5,328 nt of DNA from Hyphomicrobiaceae bacterium (lineage in GTDB: Bacteria > Pseudomonadota > Alphaproteobacteria > Rhizobiales > Hyphomicrobiaceae). Below the pieces are notes generated by a model. The model was not told where the DNA came from. It saw only the letters and a program-made list of their open reading frames with translations, and ran no database searches. Of the stretch, positions 1 to 5,124 are shown piece by piece. A program made the translations under genes and the position numbers. The DNA lies in contig JAGRKR010000113.1 of assembly GCA_020442225.1 (NCBI GenBank), positions 1 through 5,328 of the forward strand. The letters run 5' to 3'. Positions within the stretch are counted from its first letter, which is position 1. Each line of letters starts with the position of its first letter.

Positions 1-323
1 ATCAGGCGGCCAACAGGCCCCTGCGCACCCGACTGCATGCGGCTGTCGCCGACCGCCGGTAGCACCAGAGACGGCGGCTCCGCGAGCACGGCGACTGTCG
101 GCAGCGCGAAGGCGCAGAGCCCGTCCTCACCCGACGAGCGCTCCTCGCGTGGCGCCCCATCGGGCCCGAGCGTGACGAGCTTCATGCCGCCCGACGTGCA
201 GATGACGACCTGCGGCAGCCCCCCTGGCTCGCTGGGCGCGGCCAGCATGTAGCCGGCGGGCACGACCGAGCGGATCGCGAGCGCGATCAGGATCAGCCAT
301 GTCTGCCATGCGTGCCGTTTCAC
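1..323 (-). CDS. DUF2946-like small exported protein, copy A (3' end beyond window)
   Basis: The frame is open from a GTG at 323 to the left edge, giving about 107 residues with no stop, so the C-terminus is missing. The N-terminus is a basic start followed by a hydrophobic stretch (residues about 6-22) and then AGYMLA, which looks like a signal peptide or membrane anchor. Next come QVVICTSGGM, a DGAP turn, a LCAFA segment and AVLAEPP. This order (R..VPAGYM, VICTxxGM, CxFA, proline-rich tail) is that of the DUF2946 family, whose function is unknown. It is clearly paralogous to the gene at 492-866. The GTG start is preferred because a GAGAGG Shine-Dalgarno sequence (333-338) lies 9 bases upstream, the same spacing as in the paralogue. 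An in-frame ATG at 350 would add nine residues rich in Arg and Pro with a poorer ribosome site. A role in envelope metal handling is only inferred from neighbours. Confidence 0.75.
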   Translation of the reverse strand, partial: MKRHAWQTWLILIALAIRSVVPAGYMLAAPSEPGGLPQVVICTSGGMKLVTLGPDGAPREERSSGEDGLCAFALPTVAVLAEPPSLVLPAVGDSRMQSGAQGPVGRL

Positions 324-491
324 GGGGGGCGACCTCTCGGTTCGCCTCATCCTGCAAAGGTTGGGCGCTCCCCACCACGTGCGATTTGACGCGGCCACGC
401 TGACCCGGAGCGCGCAGGAGGTCTGCGACGTTCGCTCCACTCGTCACACTGCGGACGATGAGCTAGGCTTTACGTGAGGGAGACCGTCGTC
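324..491. promoter_or_regulatory. Divergent intergenic region between the two DUF2946-like genes
   Basis: This 168-base gap must hold promoters for both diverging genes, since they share no other upstream space. Each end carries an AG-rich Shine-Dalgarno sequence (333-338 on minus, 477-482 on plus), both 9 bases from a GTG start. No good -35/-10 pair stands out. A TTGACG at 373-378 has no AT-rich partner, and TAGGCT near 464-469 is a weak -10 for the plus gene. No regulator site is recognised. Confidence 0.4.
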
Positions 492-866
492 GTGCGCTAC
501 CGGCTGACAGCTTGCGTCATTGCCATCGCCTTTCTGGCGCGCGCCCTCGTTGCGCCCGGCTACATGCTGGCCCCCGCCACCGATGGCAGCGGCACCTTCC
601 AGGTGGTCATCTGTACCAGCCAGGGCATGCGCACGATTACCGTCGATGCCGATGGCCAACCCGTCAAGGCACCCGACCGCACCGTCGCCGGCCACGACTG
701 CCCCTGTGGGGCACCCCCCGCCGCCGTGCTCGCGTCGCCGCCCTGCCTTCCCGTGCCGTCGCGCTTGGCGCTGCGTGTCCACGCGCTGGAGCCCACGGCG
801 GCGCTGATCGAATACTACGCGGGCTTCCGCCTCGCCCGCGGTCCACCTCGTCCAGCTGCGATCTGA
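492..866 (+). CDS. DUF2946-like small exported protein, copy B
   Basis: This gene encodes about 124 residues. The N-terminus has basic residues, a hydrophobic stretch (about residues 5-20) and LVAPGYMLAPA, consistent with a signal peptide or membrane anchor. Conserved DUF2946-like blocks follow: QVVICTSQGM, a DADGQP turn, a Cys motif HDCPCGAPP and AVLASPP. The family has no assigned reaction; its Cys/His-containing segment suggests metal or redox chemistry in the periplasm, which is inference. Compared with copy A it has a CPC motif where copy A has CAFA, plus a third Cys in PPCLP. The GTG at 492 is chosen over the in-frame GTG at 474 because AGGGAG (477-482) sits 9 bases upstream, matching copy A. 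The gene leads a same-strand run with the barrel protein (89-base gap) and the DsrE protein, so it is probably the first gene of an operon. Confidence 0.8.
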   Translation: MRYRLTACVIAIAFLARALVAPGYMLAPATDGSGTFQVVICTSQGMRTITVDADGQPVKAPDRTVAGHDCPCGAPPAAVLASPPCLPVPSRLALRVHALEPTAALIEYYAGFRLARGPPRPAAI

Positions 867-876
867 TCCTTTCAGC

Positions 877-922
877 GCACGCGTGATCGCGCTCCCTGCC
901 GGGGGGCGACGGCAGCGCGTGC
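877..922 (+). other. Nested inverted repeats in the leader of the barrel-protein gene
   Basis: Outer arms GCACGCG (877-883) and CGCGTGC (916-922) enclose inner arms CTGCCG (895-900) and CGGCAG (910-915). The right-hand arms are directly adjacent, while the left-hand arms are separated by 11 bases. A transcript could fold here, between the DUF2946-like stop and the start at 956. No T-tract follows, so a classic intrinsic terminator is unlikely. It may stabilise or attenuate the message, or be chance in GC-rich DNA. Confidence 0.3.
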
Positions 923-955
923 CGTGCAGATCACCAGACAAGACGAGCAAATCCC

Positions 956-2104
956 ATGTCTTTCAGAACACCGAGCCCGCTCGGGCTGCGCCTGCGCGCG
1001 CAATCGCGCCCTATCATCTTCGCCACGGCTCTCTCCTTCGGAGCCGTCCTTCTCAGCTTCCCGGTTCGTGCTGGCGAGCACAGCCACACCATGGCCGGCG
1101 ACGCCATGCCGCCCGGCATGATGATGATGTCACCGCCCCCTGTCGGCGTACCGGGCGCTTCCATGCCCGCCCCCGGCAAGACCGTTGCCATGTTCACGAA
1201 CCGCTGGCTCCACCTCGACGGGACCAAGGCCGGCACCAAGGACGTCTCGCCGGAGTGGGTCGTGCTCAACGGCTTCAACCCGAACCGTCCGCCCGTCCAG
1301 TATCGGCGCGTGCCGACCTCGGCCACCATCCACGTGCAGGGCTTCGGCCTGACGCACGGTCTGACGCCCTGGCTCAGTGTCAACGTGGCCGGCGCCTACA
1401 TCACCAAGGCGACGCGGGTCACCACGTTCCGGGGACCCGCAGGGACGTCAGTGCTGGGTCAGCGGACGGACTCCACGGAAGGGTTCGGTGACACCGCTCT
1501 CGGCGCCGCTGTCCGGCTCTGGCAGGGGCATGGCCATCGGTTGCATGCAGGTCTCTCCCTCAGCCTGCCGACCGGCTCCATCACAGCGCGAATCCGGCCG
1601 CTCATGCCGACCGGCGCCATCGGCAATGCACGTGCCGGCTACTCGCTTCAGATCGGCACCGGGACCTACGATCTGCTGCCGGCCCTGACCTTCACAGGCA
1701 AGCAGGGTCGCCTCGGCTACGGCGCCGCCTACCGCGGCCGCATCGCCCTCCAGGACGAGAACAGCGAAGGCTACCGCTGGGGTGACATGCACATGGCCAC
1801 CGCCTGGCTCTCCTATGACGTGACGCGCACGCTCACCGGTTCGTTGCGCATCGAGGCGACCACGCGCGACGCCATCGACGGGCGTGACGTCACCATCGCC
1901 GGTCCGGGTGTCGGCGCCAATCCTCTCAACACCGGCGGAGACCGCATCGACGCCTACGTCGGTGCCAACCTGCGCGGACAGGTGCCCGGACTCGGGATGG
2001 CGCGGATCGGCACGGAATTCGGCGTGCCACTCTACGAGCGCGCCAACGGCATCCATCTCGTACGTCAGTGGTCATTCCAGTTGACCGGTGGACTGAGCTT
2101 CTGA
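956..2104 (+). CDS. Outer-membrane beta-barrel protein (MetA/phenol-degradation-like 'transporter' family) with Met/His-rich N-terminus
   Basis: This is a 382-residue exported protein. A long signal peptide (Arg-rich start, hydrophobic core about residues 20-35) ends in PVRA, with likely cleavage after Ala39. The mature N-terminus is rich in His and Met: H42, H44, M46, M51, M55-M58 and M70. The rest has alternating beta-strand character and ends in ...GGLSF, the terminal aromatic typical of outer-membrane barrels. Blocks I recognise from uncharacterised Phenol_MetA_deg-like (PF13557-type) proteins are EGFGDTALGA (175-184), GLSLSLPTGS (199-208), GTGTYDLLPALT (234-245) and NSEGYRWGD (269-277). 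Such proteins are often labelled 'transporter', but their substrate is unknown. Met/His-rich ends are common in copper- or silver-handling proteins, so metal binding is a reasonable inference. The ATG at 956 has only a weak upstream ACGAG, but it places the signal peptide correctly. It lies between a DUF2946-like gene and a secreted DsrE gene. Confidence 0.8.
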   Translation: MSFRTPSPLGLRLRAQSRPIIFATALSFGAVLLSFPVRAGEHSHTMAGDAMPPGMMMMSPPPVGVPGASMPAPGKTVAMFTNRWLHLDGTKAGTKDVSPEWVVLNGFNPNRPPVQYRRVPTSATIHVQGFGLTHGLTPWLSVNVAGAYITKATRVTTFRGPAGTSVLGQRTDSTEGFGDTALGAAVRLWQGHGHRLHAGLSLSLPTGSITARIRPLMPTGAIGNARAGYSLQIGTGTYDLLPALTFTGKQGRLGYGAAYRGRIALQDENSEGYRWGDMHMATAWLSYDVTRTLTGSLRIEATTRDAIDGRDVTIAGPGVGANPLNTGGDRIDAYVGANLRGQVPGLGMARIGTEFGVPLYERANGIHLVRQWSFQLTGGLSF

Positions 2105-2191
2105 GCCGTCGGCGTGCCTCGTGCACGCCGGCAACATCTCGCCGTCCGGCCGTCGAGGTCGGACGGCCTACACCCCCGAAAGGAAACTCCC
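2105..2191 (+). promoter_or_regulatory. Intergenic hairpin cluster before the dsrE-like gene
   Basis: Hairpin 1 begins just after the barrel-protein stop: CGGCGTGC (2110-2117), loop CTCGT, GCACGCCG (2123-2130). Hairpin 2 has two competing forms that share one downstream arm. GCCGTCCG (2141-2148) can pair with CGGACGGC (2160-2167), or GGCCGTC (2148-2154) with GACGGCC (2162-2168). The dsrE-like gene's Shine-Dalgarno (about 2179-2185, AAAGGAA) follows immediately. No T-tract follows either hairpin. They could partially terminate, protect transcript ends or tune expression of the last gene. The structures are visible in the sequence; the function is inference. Confidence 0.4.
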
Positions 2192-2605
2192 ATGCGACTT
2201 CTCCGACTTGTTGCCTTCGCCTGCCTCGCGATCCTCGTGACCGCCCTCCCGGCGCGGGCCGCCGAGCGCGGTGCTCTGTTCGTCAACCTCACCTCCGACG
2301 ACGCCCATCGCGCCCGCATGGCCCTCGTCTTCTCGCAGAAGCAGCAGGAGCGCGGGCACAGCATCACCATCTTCCTCAACGACCGCGCCGTACGGGTCGG
2401 CGACAGGACGAAGCGCAAATTCAAGGAGCATCAGAGCTATATCGCGGCGATCCTCAAGAAGGGTGGAACCGTCCTCATCTGCCCGATGTGCATGAAGCAT
2501 TATCGGGTCGGACGCGCCGCACTCGTCGACGGCCTCAAGGTCGGAAGCCCCGAACTCACCGGCGCGGCCCTGTTCGCCGCAGGAACCAAGACGCTCACCT
2601 GGTAG
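2192..2605 (+). CDS. Secreted DsrE-family protein with CPMC motif
   Basis: This is a 137-residue protein. An N-terminal signal peptide (basic MRLLR, hydrophobic core residues 6-19, LPARA) is probably cleaved near residue 23. The mature part has the DsrE/DsrF-like alpha/beta pattern: a first strand ALFVNLTSDD (28-37), a helix with RARMALVFSQKQQERG (40-55), strand SITIFLND (57-64), a helix ending at LKKGG, then strand TVLICPMCMKHY (93-104) with Cys97 and Cys100. Cytoplasmic DsrE/TusD proteins carry sulfur on a conserved Cys in sulfur relay. Here the protein is predicted to be exported and has a Cys pair, so a periplasmic sulfur, redox or metal role is more likely; the substrate is unknown. The ATG at 2192 has a good AAGGAAA site about 7 bases upstream and gives a complete signal peptide; earlier in-frame starts do not. 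It is probably the last gene of the run starting at 492. Confidence 0.85.
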   Translation: MRLLRLVAFACLAILVTALPARAAERGALFVNLTSDDAHRARMALVFSQKQQERGHSITIFLNDRAVRVGDRTKRKFKEHQSYIAAILKKGGTVLICPMCMKHYRVGRAALVDGLKVGSPELTGAALFAAGTKTLTW

Positions 2606-2626
2606 AAACCTTGGCGGGGGGCGAGC

Positions 2627-2659
2627 GGCGGGGCACCGATGCCCGCATCGCGCCCCGCC
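2627..2659 (+). terminator. GC-rich hairpin after the dsrE-like gene, possible terminator without T-tract
   Basis: GGCGGGGC (2627-2634) pairs with GCCCCGCC (2652-2659). Inside it, CGATG (2637-2641) pairs with CATCG (2646-2650) around a CCCG loop, with only a small internal loop (AC opposite C). It starts 22 bases after the stop of the dsrE-like gene. Flanking G-run (2616-2621) and C-run (2664-2668) could lengthen the stem. No T-tract follows, so it is either a non-canonical terminator or a 3'-end stabilising structure. Confidence 0.5.
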
Positions 2660-2858
2660 GTCTCCCCCGACAACACGGTTCCCAGGGCCATAAGCGGCGC
2701 ATCACGCATCCCATCCCTGACGGCACATTCGGAATCGCCGTGGTGGCTCAGATGGCGGCGGGGCTGGCGCTGTGCGATAGGCGTGATCGCGCTCGGCTCG
2801 GCGCGTGCGTCTGGATGCCATCGCGCAGCTCGCAGATCCTGCGACGTGGCGCATGAGG

Positions 2859-2892
2859 CTCGACAGCCGGCCACTTGGCCAATAGCGTCGAG
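2859..2892. repeat. Nested inverted repeat upstream of MFS gene
   Basis: Outer arms CTCGAC (2859-2864) and GTCGAG (2887-2892) enclose inner arms GGCC (2869-2872) and GGCC (2877-2880) around ACTT. The element ends 44 bases before the TTG start at 2937. It could be an operator or leader hairpin for the transporter; no known regulator consensus is recognised. Confidence 0.35.
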
Positions 2893-2936
2893 ACCGTGTT
2901 GCGCGTCTGCCTTCACCCTTCATCGCGAGCCCCACC

Positions 2937-4163
2937 TTGAGCACTCCGCACGCCTCCCCCTTGCCCGCCCCTGGCCGCCTGTGGGCCATCATTTTCTCCG
3001 CCGGCCTGATCATCGCCGTCACGATCGGGCTGCGTCAGTCCGCGGGCCTCTACATCGTGCCCGTGACCAAGGGGCTCGGCACCGGCCTCGCGCCTTTTTC
3101 GACCTCGATGGCCCTCGCGAACCTGCTCTGGGGGGCGACGGGAATCCTGTTCGGCGCCATTGCCGACCGCTACGGGGCTGGACGGGTCACCGCGCTGGGC
3201 ATCGGCCTGATGATGCTCGGCTATTACGTGATGTACGCCGCGAGATCCGGCGGCGACCTGTTGTGGAGCGGCGTCGCCATCGGCGTCGGCGTCGGCGCCT
3301 GCGGCATGACCATCATGACCGGCGTCATCGGACGTGCCGCGCCCCCGGAGCGGCGCACGCAGGCGCTGGCGACCATGGGCATGGCGAGCGGCCTCGGCAA
3401 TTTCATCGCATTTCCCTACACGCACCTGCTCATGGAAACCCTCGGCTGGCAGCAAAGCCTCCTCGCGATCGTCGCCACGCTCGCCTGTCTCCTGCCGTGC
3501 GCCTGGCTGATCAGCGGCAAGCCCGGCACCGTCCCCGGGGTCAAGCCGCAAACGCTGCGCGAGGCCTTCCGCGAGGCCATGCGCCTGCCGAGCTACTGGC
3601 TGCTGATCGCCGGGTTCTTCGTCTGCGGCTTCCACGTCGCGTTCTACGCGGTGCATCTGCCGGCCTACGTCGCCGACCGCGGCTTGCCGGCCTGGGTCGC
3701 CGTCTGGGCGCTGACGGCTGTCGGCGTCGCCAACATCATCGGCACGTATCTGTCGGGCCAGTCCGCCAAGTACATCGAGAAGCGCCGCGGCTTGAGCCTG
3801 ATCTATTTCGCGCGCTGCTTCGTCTTCCTCGCCCTGCTCTTCCTGCCGGTCGACGGCCCCACCATCATCGTGCTCAGCGCTCTGCTCGGCTTCTTCTGGC
3901 TGGCGACAGTGCCGCTCACCAGTGGACTGGTCGCAACTTTTTTCGGGACCAATTGGTTGTCGATGCTGTTCGGCTTCGTTTTCCTATCACATCAGCTCGG
4001 CTCGTTCCTCGGGGTCTGGATGGCCGGTGTGTTGTTCGACGCGACGAAGTCCTACGATGTGATGTGGTGGATCTCGATCGGGCTCGGTCTGTTCGCCGCG
4101 CTTATCCATTGGCCCATCGTCGAGCGGCCAGTGGCGCGCCTCGCCACCGAACGCTCGGCCTAG
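2937..4163 (+). CDS. MFS transporter (YcxA / oxalate-formate-antiporter-like group)
   Basis: This is a 408-residue inner-membrane carrier with about twelve hydrophobic segments in two halves, split by a hydrophilic loop near residues 193-215. The first helix (about 15-35) leads into RQSAGLY, frequent in the YcxA-like and monocarboxylate/oxalate-type MFS groups. The loop between helices 2 and 3 has GAIADRYGAGR (73-83), the MFS motif-A signature. The C-terminal half contains FFVCGFHVAFYAVHLPAY, then VPLTSGLVATFFG and FLSHQLGSFLGVW, which are strongly conserved in this subgroup. Organic-acid transport is the family-based guess; the substrate cannot be read from the sequence. The start is TTG at 2937. 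There is no ATG or GTG between the upstream in-frame stop (2883) and this codon, and the first internal ATG (residue 58) would remove helix 1. The ribosome site is weak (GCGAG). The gene is separated from the envelope cluster by 331 bases and a hairpin, so it is probably transcribed independently. It converges with ridA. Confidence 0.9.
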   Translation: MSTPHASPLPAPGRLWAIIFSAGLIIAVTIGLRQSAGLYIVPVTKGLGTGLAPFSTSMALANLLWGATGILFGAIADRYGAGRVTALGIGLMMLGYYVMYAARSGGDLLWSGVAIGVGVGACGMTIMTGVIGRAAPPERRTQALATMGMASGLGNFIAFPYTHLLMETLGWQQSLLAIVATLACLLPCAWLISGKPGTVPGVKPQTLREAFREAMRLPSYWLLIAGFFVCGFHVAFYAVHLPAYVADRGLPAWVAVWALTAVGVANIIGTYLSGQSAKYIEKRRGLSLIYFARCFVFLALLFLPVDGPTIIVLSALLGFFWLATVPLTSGLVATFFGTNWLSMLFGFVFLSHQLGSFLGVWMAGVLFDATKSYDVMWWISIGLGLFAALIHWPIVERPVARLATERSA

Positions 4164-4498
4164 GCCCGGCGCACGGGAGCCGGCATCGTCACAGACGGTT
4201 GATGGGAACGCCCTGGGGCGTGAGGCGCGGCGCGACGGGCGATGCCGCGTGGTGGTGGACACGGGAGAGACAGGATCCCAAGGCGAGACCCTGCCCCCAT
4301 GCCGCCCTCTTGCCTGCCGCCCGGACCACCGAGAGTGGCCCCTCGGCCCCACTGGTCTGCAACGGCAGACACGTCACATTGTGTGCGGTTCTGGCGTCAT
4401 GTCATCCCCCATTTGGGGGATGACATGACGAGAATCCGTGCGCTGACCCGGAAAAAATGCATGAAACTGCAAATCTGCGAAGGTGCGCTTGCGTATGG
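4164..4498. other. Convergent intergenic region between MFS and ridA genes
   Basis: This 335-base gap has no convincing gene: open frames are Pro/Arg-rich and lack ribosome sites. It contains a weak CCGGC/GCCGG stem just after the MFS stop (4166-4183) and an imperfect stem at 4324-4357 (GACC/GGTC outside, AGTGG/CCACT inside). It also holds the perfect palindrome at 4395-4430. The right-hand part (about 4450-4490) is locally more AT-rich and has an A6 run at 4453-4458, which is T6 for transcripts coming from ridA. Confidence 0.6.
4395..4430. repeat. Perfect 17-bp inverted repeat with 2-base centre (36 bp)
   Basis: The left arm CGTCATGTCATCCCCCA (4395-4411) is exactly reverse-complementary to the right arm TGGGGGATGACATGACG (4414-4430), with TT between them. 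The flanks extend it imperfectly. CGGTTCT (4386-4392) pairs with AGAATCCG (4431-4438) with one bulged T, and 4381-4385 can pair with 4439-4443 using G-U wobbles. It lies 231 bases after the MFS stop and 68 bases after the ridA stop. Neither strand has a T-tract directly after the stem. Candidates are a bidirectional terminator, a dispersed palindromic repeat, or a regulator site; the sequence alone does not decide. Confidence 0.85.
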
Positions 4499-4858
4499 CT
4501 ACAACCCTCGGTCCTGGGCCGCGATCACCACCATCTCCAGCAGGACCCCCGGCCCGAGATCGGCGACGCCGATGCCGGCGCGCGCCGGCAGGTGCTCTGC
4601 CCCGAGCCAGCGCTTCCACACCTCGTTGAAGCCGTCCTTCAGCGAGAGGTCCGGAAAATAGATCGTGGCCTGCAGCACGCGCGTCAGGTCGGAGCCATGC
4701 GCCTTGAGTAAGGTGTCGAGCTGGCGCATGACGTCGTCGGCCTGCCCTTTGATGTCCTGCGAGAGGTCCTCCGCCACGAGCCCCGCGAGATAGAGCGTGC
4801 CGTTGTGGGCGACGACCTCGTGGAGGATGCCGCCATAGCTGGCGCTGCGCTTGATCAT
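4499..4858 (-). CDS. RidA family protein (YjgF/YER057c/UK114), reactive imine deaminase-like
   Basis: This is a 119-residue cytoplasmic protein, near the usual 115-130 for the family; members are typically trimers with active sites between subunits. Classical RidA hydrolyses enamine/imine intermediates released by PLP enzymes. The C-terminal signature is present: LPARAGIGVADLGPGVLLEMVVIA. Arg93 aligns with E. coli RidA Arg105, which binds the substrate carboxylate, and Glu108 aligns with Glu120. The usual N-terminal GPYSQ segment is absent and replaced by ASYGGILHEVV, so this is a divergent subgroup and may act on a different substrate or bind ligands only. The central QLDTLLKAHGSDLTRVLQATIYFPDL matches the family helix and strand. 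The ATG at 4858 has a strong AGAGGGAG site 6 bases upstream (4865-4872). It is divergent from an acyl-CoA dehydrogenase, which fits amino-acid or acyl-CoA catabolism. Confidence 0.92.
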   Translation of the reverse strand: MIKRSASYGGILHEVVAHNGTLYLAGLVAEDLSQDIKGQADDVMRQLDTLLKAHGSDLTRVLQATIYFPDLSLKDGFNEVWKRWLGAEHLPARAGIGVADLGPGVLLEMVVIAAQDRGL

Positions 4859-5046
4859 GTTCCGCTCCCTCTCATCCGACTGCGCACGGTGCGACAGCCC
4901 GCATCATCCCTCGATCGGCGCGACCAGGAAAGCCCTTGTTGGCGACGCCCGCGATACGTACGGGACCACCGCAGGGTTCGCAGCCATGCGCCGCGGACTC
5001 TGACCTCTCCCCAAGCCGGGCATTCGCGTCTAGCCTGTCGCAGCCG

Positions 5047-5063
5047 CTCCCAGATCCTGGGAG
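5047..5063. promoter_or_regulatory. Inverted repeat upstream of the acyl-CoA dehydrogenase gene
   Basis: CTCCCAG (5047-5053) and CTGGGAG (5057-5063) form a perfect 7-bp inverted repeat around ATC. CCG (5044-5046) and CGG (5067-5069) could extend it across a GAA bulge. It ends 61 bases before the dehydrogenase start, in the 266-base divergent gap with ridA. Its position would suit an operator (for example for a TetR- or GntR-type regulator) or a leader hairpin. No consensus is recognised. Confidence 0.35.
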
Positions 5064-5124
5064 GAACGGCGCCGAGCAACCGGACAACAGCGCCCAGCAT
5101 CCTGCGAGCGCGCGGAGCACAGCC

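Larger units (their letters stand above)
2606..2936. other. Intergenic region between dsrE-like and MFS genes, no convincing gene
   Basis: This 331-base stretch has open frames on both strands, but their translations are Arg/Pro/Ala-rich, lack recognisable domains and have no clear ribosome sites. They look like GC-rich noise. It holds a strong hairpin near its left end (2627-2659) and a nested inverted repeat near its right end (2859-2892). The MFS promoter should lie here, but no clear -35/-10 pair is visible. Confidence 0.6.

Noticed and set aside
332..361. ACCTTTG...CGAGAGGT on the minus strand as a CueR/MerR-type copper operator for the DUF2946-like gene
   Set aside because: The arms are imperfect, and the roughly 30-base span is too long for the MerR-family layout. 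It also overlaps the ribosome site rather than a promoter spacer.
474..491. Earlier GTG start at 474 for the DUF2946-like copy B
   Set aside because: Starting at 474 would put the AGGGAG ribosome site inside the coding region. The GTG at 492 has ideal spacing and matches the start of copy A.
1448..2056. A 202-codon open frame on the minus strand opposite the barrel-protein gene
   Set aside because: It has no recognisable motif or ribosome site, and the plus-strand frame has a clear signal peptide, family blocks and a terminal Phe.
2639..2936. Possible longer or extra gene upstream of the MFS transporter in other frames
   Set aside because: The translations in all frames are low-complexity Arg/Pro/Ala-rich with no homology I recognise, and no good ribosome site. 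The MFS frame itself has a stop at 2883.
2913..3656. A 247-codon open frame on the minus strand opposite the MFS gene
   Set aside because: Its translation is dominated by Arg, Gly, Ala, Asp and Gln with no domain, and it mirrors the third-position GC bias of the MFS gene. It is a shadow frame.
4447..4470. T6 run (minus strand) after a TGCA/TGCA stem as an intrinsic terminator for ridA
   Set aside because: The stem has only four pairs, two of them A-T, which is too weak to call. It is mentioned only in the gap description.
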